Shown here in pieces: positions 1 to 7,078 of a stretch of 64,000 bases of DNA (positions are counted from its first letter, which is position 1; each line of letters begins with the position of its first letter). Location: assembly GCA_016791365.1 (NCBI GenBank), contig JAEUMT010000017.1, positions 62,001-126,000 on the forward strand, given 5' to 3'. The DNA comes from Hyphomonadaceae bacterium (lineage in GTDB: Bacteria > Pseudomonadota > Alphaproteobacteria > Caulobacterales > Aquidulcibacteraceae). The notes beneath the pieces were generated by a model that was given only the letters and a program-made list of their open reading frames with translations, had not been told where the DNA came from and ran no database searches. A program made the translations under genes and the position numbers.

Positions 1-1
1 C

Positions 2-79
2 GGCGGGCCGAACGGCGGCGAGGCGGCAAAAGCGCTCGACGCGATCCGCACCGCGCTGCAAGGCGCGCTGGCGGCGTGA
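2..79 (+). CDS. 3' end of an unidentified protein (partial)
   Basis: The first frame open from the window edge encodes about 25 residues ending LQGALAA and stops with TGA at 77-79. The next gene starts with GTG at 76, giving a 4-bp GTGA overlap of the kind seen throughout this window. That overlap is the main reason to believe a real gene ends here. Too little remains to name it. Confidence 0.45.
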   Translation, partial: GGPNGGEAAKALDAIRTALQGALAA

Positions 80-588
80 GCGAGATTACGTATCGCGATG
101 CGGGAGCGGCTGATGCGGAAGCGTTAGGCGCGTTCGCGCGGGCGACGTTCACCGATACGTTTGGGCATCTGTATCCGCCGGAAGATCTCGCTGCGTTTGT
201 CGAAGCGAAATATCGCGCGGAGGTGATCGGCGAAGAGATCGCCGATCCGGCGACACGCTATGTGCTGGCGCTGCGCGACGGCGGCATCGTCGGCTATTGC
301 AAGATGGGCGACGTCGACATGGACGTTGATGCGACCGGCGCGCTGGAATTGCATCGGCTCTATGTTGATGCGTCGACCAAGGGCACTGGCGTTGCGAAGG
401 CGATGATGGACGATGCGTTGGCGTGGGCGCGCGGCAAGGGCGCGCGGGTGATGTACCTCAGCGTCTGGGAAAACAATGCGCGCGCGCAGGCGTTTTATCG
501 GCGCTATGGCTTTGAGCATGTGAAGGAACACAAGTTCATGGTCGGACGGGTGGCGGACCGCGATTTTATTTGGCGGCTTGAACTCTAG
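76..588 (+). CDS. GNAT family N-acetyltransferase
   Basis: A 170-residue single-domain GNAT protein expected to transfer an acetyl group from acetyl-CoA to an amine; the substrate cannot be read from sequence. The acetyl-CoA binding motif A lies around residues 92-115, where LHRLYVDASTKGTGVAKAMM resembles the Q/RxxGxG/A loop. The C-terminal signature NNARAQAFYRRYGF follows around 133-146. It starts with GTG, overlapping the preceding stop by 4 bp, so it is probably the last gene of an operon entering from the left. Length is normal for the family. Confidence 0.85.
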   Translation: MSEITYRDAGAADAEALGAFARATFTDTFGHLYPPEDLAAFVEAKYRAEVIGEEIADPATRYVLALRDGGIVGYCKMGDVDMDVDATGALELHRLYVDASTKGTGVAKAMMDDALAWARGKGARVMYLSVWENNARAQAFYRRYGFEHVKEHKFMVGRVADRDFIWRLEL

Positions 589-606
589 GCTACGGTGACG
601 TCGCTC

Positions 607-627
607 TTCGACAGGCTCAGAGTGACG
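607..627 (+). repeat. Dispersed repeat, type A (TTCGACAGGCTCAG core)
   Basis: Core TTCGACAGGCTCAG followed by AGTGACG, in the gap after the acetyltransferase gene. Close copies in either orientation occur near 2147, 2205, 9026, 18074, 19719, 23112 and 46644, always between genes. Confidence 0.75.
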
Positions 628-667
628 AATATCTTGAGTTGAGAGGTTGCGCAGCGGCGTCGGCCTT

Positions 668-686
668 CCCCGGATTTAATCCGGGG
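668..686. repeat. Palindromic repeat, type B (CCCCGGAT-N3-ATCCGGGG)
   Basis: Perfect 8-bp inverted arms around a 3-nt centre. Near-identical copies sit at 8963 and 46703, each a short distance from a type A repeat or its TTCGAC end, suggesting A and B are modules of one intergenic element. Confidence 0.7.
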
Positions 687-788
687 CTGTCGAACGCGGC
701 AGCGCCGTGACTCAATTCGAGTCAGTAACGTCCCGGAAACCAAATCAGCCGTTTTTGGACGACTCGATTCGGTTGTGGGGACGTCCGG

Positions 789-1130
789 ATGACACAGAAC
801 GACGCACTGGCCGCTTTTCTTGGGCCAGAGCTTTTTGAGCGGCTCGATTGGGGCCGACTTTCGTATGCGCAACGTGACGCGATTCTCTCCGTGTTCCGAG
901 TCGGATTAGGCGCCGGCGTGCAATCGGGGGCGGTCTCGACGATCGACGCGGTGTTGGCGCGCGGCAAGGTCGTCATTTGTGAAGACGGTTCGCAATGGCA
1001 GGCGCGCGAGCGTGACGATGCCGAAATCATCGAGGATTGGGGCGCGGGCTCGCTTGTCGCGATCCATCACCACATGATTTATAAGCTCGATCCTTACCAG
1101 GCGGCAGAGGTCGAGTTGCTGCGGCTTTAG
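789..1130 (+). CDS. Hypothetical protein, 113 aa
   Basis: A 113-residue soluble protein I do not recognise. It has no signal peptide or membrane segment. The N-terminal half looks helical (FLGPELFERLDWGRLSYAQR) and the C-terminal half is acidic with an HHH stretch near residue 95. It starts with ATG at 789 and stands alone between two repeat-containing gaps. The 102-codon frame on the other strand across its first half has a composition typical of an antisense shadow. Support is codon pattern and length only. Confidence 0.5.
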   Translation: MTQNDALAAFLGPELFERLDWGRLSYAQRDAILSVFRVGLGAGVQSGAVSTIDAVLARGKVVICEDGSQWQARERDDAEIIEDWGAGSLVAIHHHMIYKLDPYQAAEVELLRL

Positions 1131-1200
1131 GAGCGGCAATCGGAATCCGGCAATCGGAATCCGAACGTTGCATTGGCGGAACGGAAAGGTGCTAGCTTTC

Positions 1201-1245
1201 CGACTGCCGACTGCCGACTGCCGACTGCCGACTGCCGACTGCCGA
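1201..1245 (+). repeat. Tandem heptamer repeat (CGACTGC x6)
   Basis: Six perfect head-to-tail copies of CGACTGC plus a partial unit end 8 bp before the start of the crotonase gene and abut its ribosome binding site (GAGGTGA). Upstream, about 1138-1165, CAATCGGAATCCG is also duplicated. The reverse complement GCAGTCG is repeated at 23061 and near 25235. Confidence 0.85.
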
Positions 1246-1253
1246 GGTGACCA

Positions 1254-2132
1254 ATGTCCAGCTACGAAGCCATCAAACTCGATATCGCCGACGGCGTTGC
1301 AACGCTGACGCTTTCGCGTCCCGATCGGATGAACGCGTTCAACGAGCCGATGATGCGCGAGATGATCGCGGCGTTTGATGTGACCGACGCCGATGACAGC
1401 GTGCGTGCGGTGATCGTCACCGGCGCGGGGCGCGCGTTTTGCGCGGGCGCGGATCTGGCCGGCGCGGGCGATACTTTCAACTACGAAAAGCGCCTCGCGG
1501 GGCGCGGCGAGGAGTTCGCGGAAGATCGGGTGCGTGACGGCGGCGGGCGCGTGGGTTTGCGCATCTATGAAAGCTTGAAGCCGGTGATTGCGGCGATCAA
1601 CGGGCCCGCGGTCGGCGTTGGCGCGACGATGACGTTGCCGATGGATGTGCGGCTCGCGGTCGAGGGTACGAAGTTGGGCTTCGTGTTCGCCAAGCGCGGC
1701 ATCGTGCCGGAGACGTTGTCTTCGTATTTCCTGCCGCGGCTGGTTGGCGTGTCGACCGCGCTTGAGTGGACGATGACGGGCCGCGTGTTCACGAGCGAGG
1801 AAGCCAAAGAACGCGGACTGGTGCGCTCGCTGCATAAGGCCGATGAGTTGCTGCCGGCGGCGCATGCGCTGGCGCGCGAGATCGCGGACAACACGTCGCC
1901 GGTTTCGGTGGCGCTGGCGCGGCGGATGATGCTGGACATGCTGGACGCCTCGCACCCGATGGAGGCGCACCGGCTGGAGAGCCGATTGATGGTGGCGCGC
2001 GGGCGGGCCGGCGACGCGAAAGAAGGGGTGACGTCGTTCCTGGAAAAACGCGCGCCGGTTTATCCGGACAAGGTTTCGAGCGACATGCCGCAGCCTTATC
2101 CGTGGCGGCCGACGCCGCCGTTCAAGGGCTAG
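1254..2132 (+). CDS. Enoyl-CoA hydratase/isomerase (crotonase family)
   Basis: A 292-residue crotonase-fold enzyme, probably hydrating or isomerising an acyl-CoA in fatty-acid or aromatic-acid degradation. The two oxyanion-hole segments are visible: FCAGADLAG at about residues 62-70 and INGPAVGVGAT at 115-125. A catalytic-type Glu lies in GIVPE at about 149-153, as in PaaG/EchA-like hydratases. The insert between the first oxyanion segment and INGP (about 74-100) is longer than in short family members. A GAGGTGA ribosome binding site 5 nt upstream supports the ATG at 1254. The exact substrate is not predictable. Confidence 0.88.
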   Translation: MSSYEAIKLDIADGVATLTLSRPDRMNAFNEPMMREMIAAFDVTDADDSVRAVIVTGAGRAFCAGADLAGAGDTFNYEKRLAGRGEEFAEDRVRDGGGRVGLRIYESLKPVIAAINGPAVGVGATMTLPMDVRLAVEGTKLGFVFAKRGIVPETLSSYFLPRLVGVSTALEWTMTGRVFTSEEAKERGLVRSLHKADELLPAAHALAREIADNTSPVSVALARRMMLDMLDASHPMEAHRLESRLMVARGRAGDAKEGVTSFLEKRAPVYPDKVSSDMPQPYPWRPTPPFKG

Positions 2133-2146
2133 TGCCTGCGTCGCGC

Positions 2147-2226
2147 TTCGACAGGCTCAGCGTGACGCAATTCTGGCATCGAGCGCAATTCTACCACCGG
2201 GGTCAGCCTGAGCTTGCCGAAGGCGG
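2147..2226. repeat. Pair of type A repeats in opposite orientation
   Basis: A forward copy TTCGACAGGCTCAGCGTGACG starts at 2147. An inverted copy, reading TCAGCCTGAGCTTGCCGAA, runs about 2203-2221. Together they could fold as a hairpin between the convergent crotonase and acetyltransferase genes and may act as a bidirectional terminator (inference). Confidence 0.6.
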
Positions 2227-2233
2227 GAAAGGT

Positions 2234-2668
2234 TCAGCGCCGATACTGAATGAAGCCGAGATGGCGCGCGACCTGGTCGTAGAGCCTGCGCGCGACGGCG
2301 TTGCTTTCGTGGGTCAGCCAATAGACCCGCTCGCACTTGCGTTTATCTGCGATGGCATAGACTTCTTCGATGAGCGCGCGGGCGACGCCGTGTTTGCGGG
2401 CGGCGGGTGCGACGAAGAGATCTTCGAGGTAGCAAAAATCGCCGATGGCCCAGGTGCCGCGATGGAAGACGATGTGGGTGAAGCCGAGAAGGTCGCCCAT
2501 GTGATCGGCGGCGACGAGGGCTTGCATCGGCTCATTGCGATCGAAGAAGCGCTGCCAGGTCGTTTCCGTGACTTCGGGCGCGACGGCCGATTCGTAGAAC
2601 GCGATGTAGCCGTCCCAGAGTTGCTGCCATTGCGCGCGATCGGTGGGGCGGATGTCGCGGATGATCAT
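2234..2668 (-). CDS. GNAT family N-acetyltransferase
   Basis: A 144-residue acetyltransferase. The fold shows as the N-terminal strand [18 protein letters not shown], the acetyl-CoA binding segment LFVAPAARKHGVARALIEE (about residues 86-104) and the C-terminal signature ESNAVARRLYDQVA. It is the last gene of a three-gene unit with icd and the 139-aa protein: its ATG overlaps the preceding stop by 4 bp (ATGA at 2665-2668), implying translational coupling. The acceptor substrate is unknown. Confidence 0.85.
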   Translation of the reverse strand: MIIRDIRPTDRAQWQQLWDGYIAFYESAVAPEVTETTWQRFFDRNEPMQALVAADHMGDLLGFTHIVFHRGTWAIGDFCYLEDLFVAPAARKHGVARALIEEVYAIADKRKCERVYWLTHESNAVARRLYDQVARHLGFIQYRR

Positions 2669-3084
2669 TTGCGCACCTCGATTGGCGCTTCGACTTCGAG
2701 TTTGACGGCTTCGGCTTCGCCGAGATCGTCACGCGTCATGAAGAATGTGCCGGACCAGCCGCTTGCCACGATCCAGCGGCCTTCGATGCGGGTAAGATTC
2801 TCATCGACAGAGCCTTCGTAGCGGATCGAGTGGCGCGCGCCTTCCTCGCCGTGGTTGTAGAATTTCACGAAGGTCACCGCGCTGCCGTCCCGCGCGCCGT
2901 CTATCTCACCGTAGAGAACCGCGTCGGTTGTGTTGAGAAACTCGTTTGGCTCCTGCGTTGCGCCGATGAATGCGCCCGCGGTTTCTTCGATTTGCGCGTT
3001 GAAAACGGTTTCCTGACCGTTGTCGGGATAACGATAAGCGCCGCTCCAGCTGCCGGTGAGCGAGGAGCGGCGCTTTGACGTCAT
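2665..3084 (-). CDS. Hypothetical protein, 139 aa, in icd operon
   Basis: A 139-residue protein without signal peptide. Alternating Gly/Tyr/Trp-rich stretches ([47 protein letters not shown]) suggest an all-beta, lipocalin- or barrel-like fold; that is inference from pattern only. It overlaps icd upstream and the GNAT gene downstream by 4 bp each, so all three are very probably co-translated. I do not recognise a named family. Confidence 0.6.
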   Translation of the reverse strand: MTSKRRSSLTGSWSGAYRYPDNGQETVFNAQIEETAGAFIGATQEPNEFLNTTDAVLYGEIDGARDGSAVTFVKFYNHGEEGARHSIRYEGSVDENLTRIEGRWIVASGWSGTFFMTRDDLGEAEAVKLEVEAPIEVRK

Positions 3085-4298
3085 GCCTTGGCCATCGCCG
3101 CGTCGACGTTGTCGGCGATCGCGTCGAGGAAGCCCTCAGTGGTGAGCCAGGTTTGGCTGTCGCCGACAAGGACGGCGAGGTCCTTGGTCATTTTGCCGGA
3201 CTCAACCGTGTCGACAGTGATCTTTTCCAGGAGCAGTGCGTAGTCGATGAGCTTCTGGTTGCTGTCGAGCTTGCCGCGATGGGCGAGGCCGCGCGTCCAG
3301 GCGAAGATCGAAGCAACGGAGTTCGTGCTTGTCGGCTCGCCCTTTTGGTGTTGGCGATAGTGGCGCGTCACGGTGCCGTGCGCGGCTTCCGCTTCCATAG
3401 TCTTGCCGTCGGGCGTGATCAGCACGGAGGTCATCAGGCCGAGTGAGCCGAAGCCTTGGGCGACGGTGTCGGATTGGACATCGCCGTCGTAGTTTTTGCA
3501 GGCCCAGACGTAACCGCCAGACCACTTGAGGGCCGAGGCGACCATGTCGTCGATCAGGCGATGCTCGTAGGTGAGCTTGCGCTTCTCGAATTCGGTTTTG
3601 AATTCGGTGTCGAAGATCTCTTGGAAGATATCCTTGAAGCGGCCGTCATAGGCTTTGAGGATCGTGTTCTTGGTCGAGAGATAGACCGGGTAGTTTTTCA
3701 GGATGCCGTAGTTGAACGAGGCGCGGGCGAAGTCCTTGATGCTTTCATCAAGATTGTACATCGCCATGGTGACGCCCGAGCCCGGCGCCTTGAACACTTC
3801 CTTCTCGATCACCGTGCCGTCGTCGCCGACGAACTTGATGGTGAGCGTGCCTTTGCCTGGGAAGCGGAAATCGGTGGCGCGGTATTGGTCGCCGAAGGCG
3901 TGACGGCCGACAACGATGGGCTGCGTCCAGCCTGGCACCAGGCGCGGCACGTTTTTGCAGATGATCGGTTCGCGGAAGATGACGCCGCCAAGGATGTTGC
4001 GGATGGTGCCGTTCGGGCTCTTCCACATTTCTTTCAGGTTGAATTCTTTGACGCGCGCTTCGTCCGGCGTGATCGTCGCGCACTTCACGGCGACGCCGTA
4101 TTGTTTGGTGGCGTTCGCCGCATCGATGGTGATTTGATCGTTGGTGGCGTCGCGGGCTTGGACGCCGAGGTCGTAATATTTCAGGTCGATGTCGAGATAG
4201 GGGTGGATCAAGCGCTCCTTGATCGCCGCCCAGATGATCCGGGTCATCTCGTCGCCGTCCATATCGACGACCGGATTGTCCACTTTGATCTTCGCCAT
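3081..4298 (-). CDS. icd: NADP-dependent isocitrate dehydrogenase
   Basis: A 405-residue decarboxylating isocitrate dehydrogenase of the TCA cycle, converting isocitrate to 2-oxoglutarate with NADP. It is the eukaryotic-like homodimeric type rather than the E. coli type: the start [18 protein letters not shown], the block [15 protein letters not shown] with the substrate-binding Ser/Asn/Arg residues, and [19 protein letters not shown] with metal-binding Asp residues are all intact. Length matches the family. It is first in a three-gene unit with 4-bp overlaps. Its start is followed upstream by about 80 bp without a recognisable promoter. Confidence 0.96.
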   Translation of the reverse strand: MAKIKVDNPVVDMDGDEMTRIIWAAIKERLIHPYLDIDLKYYDLGVQARDATNDQITIDAANATKQYGVAVKCATITPDEARVKEFNLKEMWKSPNGTIRNILGGVIFREPIICKNVPRLVPGWTQPIVVGRHAFGDQYRATDFRFPGKGTLTIKFVGDDGTVIEKEVFKAPGSGVTMAMYNLDESIKDFARASFNYGILKNYPVYLSTKNTILKAYDGRFKDIFQEIFDTEFKTEFEKRKLTYEHRLIDDMVASALKWSGGYVWACKNYDGDVQSDTVAQGFGSLGLMTSVLITPDGKTMEAEAAHGTVTRHYRQHQKGEPTSTNSVASIFAWTRGLAHRGKLDSNQKLIDYALLLEKITVDTVESGKMTKDLAVLVGDSQTWLTTEGFLDAIADNVDAAMAKA

Positions 4299-4382
4299 CG
4301 TATTGCCTCTCGCGCCTCAACCGGGGAATTTTGCGCGTGAGTAGCAGCTTGGCGGCGGGGCGCAAACTGTGGCGGGACGCCT

Positions 4383-4775
4383 CTAGTTGCGGGCTTGTGA
4401 GATGCCGTCGAGTTCGGCGGCGCTCAGGATTTCGTATTCGTCGGCGCGGAACGTGGCGACGGCGTCAAGCGGCACGCCGGGGTTGCGTGGAAGAGCACGC
4501 GGGCGGGCCCGTTGGGCGCGAACGAGGTCGATCGCGGCGTTGGCGTCGGCGGCGGTCGGCTCGGACAGGGTCGACGGGAGGTTGGGGGACGTCTGTTGGG
4601 TGCGCGGCGTCGTGGCGGCGGGCGTGGGCGCTTGAGCCACCTCAGGCGCGAGCCAGCTTGCGGCAAAGACAGCAATGATCGCGACGGCGAGCAGGCCGAA
4701 GTGTCGCGCGGTCCATGACCACGCGCCGGCGCGCTTGCGGCGCGGCCTCGTATGCTGAATGACGGTTGCGGTCAT
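4383..4775 (-). CDS. Hypothetical membrane-anchored protein
   Basis: About 130 residues from the ATG at 4775; an upstream TTG at 4793 would add six residues. A basic N-terminus (HTRPRRKRAG) precedes one hydrophobic segment (HFGLLAVAIIAVFAASWLA), then a Pro/Thr/Ala-rich stretch, so the C-terminal 80 residues probably lie in the periplasm. The C-terminal part (RNPGVPLDAVATFRADEYEI) contains no known domain I can name. It is divergent from the TrmJ-like gene, with about 20 bp between starts. Confidence 0.55.
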   Translation of the reverse strand: MTATVIQHTRPRRKRAGAWSWTARHFGLLAVAIIAVFAASWLAPEVAQAPTPAATTPRTQQTSPNLPSTLSEPTAADANAAIDLVRAQRARPRALPRNPGVPLDAVATFRADEYEILSAAELDGISQARN

Positions 4776-4796
4776 GTCCCGATACGGCCTCAACCG

Positions 4797-5579
4797 ATGA
4801 CACGCGCACGAAACATGCCGCCTCCGATCGAGGACGCATGGCCGGCCGTGTGTCTTGTGCGTCCCCAGATGGGGGAAAACATCGGGGCGGTGGCGCGGGT
4901 TTTGTTGAATTTTGGCTTGATTTCGCTGCGCCTGGTCGCGCCGCGCGATCGCTGGCCGAATCCAAAGGCAGAGCAGGTCGCGGTGGGCGCGGACGTGGTG
5001 TTGAAGAACGCCAAGGTCGAGTGGAAGCTCGAAGACGCGTTGGCGGATGCGACGCTTGTTCTTGCGGCGACAGCGCGGCCGCGCGGCTTGGAAAAGCCGG
5101 TGTGGGGCCCGCGCGAAGCGGCTTCAAAATTGCGCGCCGCGATCGCCGCGGGGGAGCGGCCGGTGGTGATGTTCGGGCCGGAGGCTTCGGGCATGGAGAC
5201 CGATGAGATCGCGCGCGCGGATGCGATCCTGACGCTGCCCGTCAATCCGGGATTTGCGTCGCTTAATCTGGCGAATGCGGTGGCGGTGTTTGCGTATGCG
5301 TTCGCAGAGGCGCGCCAGGAGACGGACGCGCCCTCATGGTTTCGTTTGGATAATCCGCCGGCGACCCAGGAGGAGTTGGAGGGGATGTTCAACCACCTTG
5401 AGCAAGAGCTTGAACATGGACGGTTTTTCCACCCGATCGACAAAGCGCCGCTGATGAAGCGCAACCTCCGCGCGTTATTTTTGCGGGCGCGGCTGACGCA
5501 GCAGGAGGCGCAGACGATGCGCGGCGTGATCAAGGCGCTCACAATTGGGCGCGGCGGCCGCAAGAAGGATGACGCTTAG
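4797..5579 (+). CDS. TrmJ-like RNA 2'-O-methyltransferase (SpoU/TrmH superfamily)
   Basis: A 260-residue SPOUT methyltransferase, resembling TrmJ, which methylates the ribose at tRNA position 32 using S-adenosylmethionine. The N-terminal motif VRPQMGENIGAVARVLLNFG and the knot-forming C-terminal motifs MFGPEASGMETDEIARAD and LPVNPGFASLNLANAVAV are clear. I chose ATG 4797 over the upstream ATG at 4752 because the latter adds 15 residues with no family similarity and would overlap the divergent gene start. Confidence 0.85.
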   Translation: MTRARNMPPPIEDAWPAVCLVRPQMGENIGAVARVLLNFGLISLRLVAPRDRWPNPKAEQVAVGADVVLKNAKVEWKLEDALADATLVLAATARPRGLEKPVWGPREAASKLRAAIAAGERPVVMFGPEASGMETDEIARADAILTLPVNPGFASLNLANAVAVFAYAFAEARQETDAPSWFRLDNPPATQEELEGMFNHLEQELEHGRFFHPIDKAPLMKRNLRALFLRARLTQQEAQTMRGVIKALTIGRGGRKKDDA

Positions 5580-5613
5580 GAATAAGGGGCTTTACCCGCC
5601 CCGGGGGAATTGC

Positions 5614-5622
5614 TTATCCACA
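5614..5622 (+). promoter_or_regulatory. Perfect DnaA-box match (TTATCCACA)
   Basis: The strict 9-mer TTATCCACA lies about 25 bp before the DUF6882 gene start. It is a single box; I see no cluster that would suggest an origin. It could be a chance match. Confidence 0.3.
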
Positions 5623-5644
5623 GGGCGGGGACGTTCAGGAGCGC

Positions 5645-6181
5645 ATGCTCAAACCGAAGCGAAAAGCGCGATCGCCGCAGGCAGACGCAAGCGCGCAGTC
5701 GCGCGACCTCGCGCCTTGGGGCGGCGAGGAAGTCAACGTTGATCGCTTTTGGGCGGAGAGCTGGATCGATCTGCTGAACCGCCAGCGTTGGATGTCGCGG
5801 CGCCTCAAGCTCGATGCCGCGCCCTGGGTCGTCGATCAGAACGCCGGCATCATCCAGTTCGAGCGCAAGGACGGCGCGGTGGTGACGGCGCCGGTGCAGA
5901 TCATCGGCGCATGGAATCCGCGCACTGAGATTTTCCGCTGGGGCTGGGATCATCCGATGGTGGTGCAGCGTCTGCGTAATGATGCGGAGCGCACGCGCTG
6001 GTTCGGCGACAAGCATGGTATCGACGAACTGACGCAGCGTTGGCTGAAGATGGATGAAAAGGGCGCCTGGCACATGACGGCGTTGGCGATGAAGGTGAAC
6101 GGCTCGCATGGCGTTTATCGCGCGCCGACAGAAGGGCCGGTGATCTTCATGACGCTCGGTGAGCCGAAGGTGAAGAAGTAG
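5645..6181 (+). CDS. DUF6882-type protein
   Basis: A 178-residue soluble protein. The first 30 residues are basic and low-complexity; the rest is rich in Trp (AESWIDLLNRQRW, IGAWNPRTEIFRWGWDHPMV) in the manner of DUF6882 proteins. No catalytic motif or signal peptide is visible and the role is unknown. It is transcribed in the same direction as the TrmJ-like gene, 65 bp downstream of it, and converges on the LysE gene. The perfect three-way-junction sequence just after its stop may terminate both. Confidence 0.6.
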   Translation: MLKPKRKARSPQADASAQSRDLAPWGGEEVNVDRFWAESWIDLLNRQRWMSRRLKLDAAPWVVDQNAGIIQFERKDGAVVTAPVQIIGAWNPRTEIFRWGWDHPMVVQRLRNDAERTRWFGDKHGIDELTQRWLKMDEKGAWHMTALAMKVNGSHGVYRAPTEGPVIFMTLGEPKVKK

Positions 6182-6186
6182 CTTCT

Positions 6187-6237
6187 ATGGACTACCGGCA
6201 TGCGCCGGTGTTGGCCGGCGGGACGCCGGCGGTCCAT
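6187..6237. terminator. Nested inverted repeats forming a three-way junction
   Basis: Outer arms ATGGAC (6187-6192) and GTCCAT (6232-6237) enclose two perfect hairpins: ACCGGC-ATGC-GCCGGT (6194-6209) and GCCGGCG-GGA-CGCCGGC (6214-6230). It sits between two convergent genes. There is no T-tract, so a terminator role is inferred from position only. Confidence 0.55.
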
Positions 6238-6242
6238 ATTGG

Positions 6243-6863
6243 TCAGGCGCGGGAGGCGGCGAGCTTTAGGCCGAAGGCGATGAAGAGGCCGCCGGTGACG
6301 CGGTCGAGGGTCTTGATGACATTGGGCCGGCGGAGCGCGCGGCCGAGCGGTGCGGTGGCGGCGGTGAGCGACGCAAACCACACGACCGAGAGCGCAATGT
6401 GCACGAGCGCCAGCAGGAATGAGTACGCGGCGACGTTGGCGCCGTGGGGGATGAATTGCGGGAGGAAGGTCACGTAGAAAACGCCGACCTTCGGGTTGGT
6501 GATGTTGGTGAAGAAGCCGGCGCGCATGGCGGCGAAGCCTTTGGCGGCAGCGGTGTTTTCTTCGGCCCAAGCCGTGCGCGGCTTCCACAACATCTTGACG
6601 CCCAGCCACACGAGATAAGCGGCGCCGATCCACTTCAAGACCGTGTAAGCGAGCTCCGACGCTTGCAGAAGCGCCCCAAGGCCGAGTGACACGGCGCCCG
6701 CCCAGATCAGGCATCCGATAGAAATGCCGATGCCGGCGAAGAGCGCTGAGCGCGGACCTTCCGTCGCGGCCGCACGCAACACCATCGCTGTATCGACACC
6801 GGGCGTGATGGTGAGGATCGTTGCAGCGGCGATGAAAGCTAGGAAAAGCGCGGGATCGAACAT
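6243..6863 (-). CDS. LysE/RhtB family amino-acid exporter
   Basis: A 206-residue inner-membrane protein with the five-to-six hydrophobic segments typical of LysE/RhtB translocators, which export amino acids or related metabolites. The N-terminal signature LTITPGVDTAMVLRAA (about residues 17-32) followed by GPRSALFAGIGISIGCLIW and the internal ITNPKVGVFYVTFLPQF are diagnostic. Length is typical. The substrate cannot be read from sequence. It ends near the palindromic element at 6187-6237. Confidence 0.9.
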   Translation of the reverse strand: MFDPALFLAFIAAATILTITPGVDTAMVLRAAATEGPRSALFAGIGISIGCLIWAGAVSLGLGALLQASELAYTVLKWIGAAYLVWLGVKMLWKPRTAWAEENTAAAKGFAAMRAGFFTNITNPKVGVFYVTFLPQFIPHGANVAAYSFLLALVHIALSVVWFASLTAATAPLGRALRRPNVIKTLDRVTGGLFIAFGLKLAASRA

Positions 6864-7078
6864 GCTTGGTTGGCTCAGCTATGCATACTGCGCGCCACGC
6901 GCGGCGCTTTCGCATGAGTATAAATGGTTCCGCGAACAAGTGCAGGGCAGCGTTGCCGCTTTGGGCGTCTGGCGCGCCGCTTTTGTGGGCTAAAATCAGG
7001 GCTTCCGGACAGTTGACCTAAGGCGCGTCTCGTAAGGGGCGAACACGCACGGCTAATTCGTCCACCCTGGGGGCTCGC

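Noticed and set aside
906-1970. 354-codon frame on the minus strand over the 113-aa gene and crotonase
   Set aside because: Arg/His-rich translation with no domain, antisense to a clear crotonase; high-GC shadow frame.
2102-2821. 239-codon frame on the plus strand over the GNAT and 139-aa genes
   Set aside because: Lies opposite a recognisable GNAT domain and contains a repeat at its start; acidic Val/Asp/Gly shadow.
3456-4340. 294-codon frame on the plus strand over icd
   Set aside because: Exact antisense of the conserved Icd core, with no family of its own.
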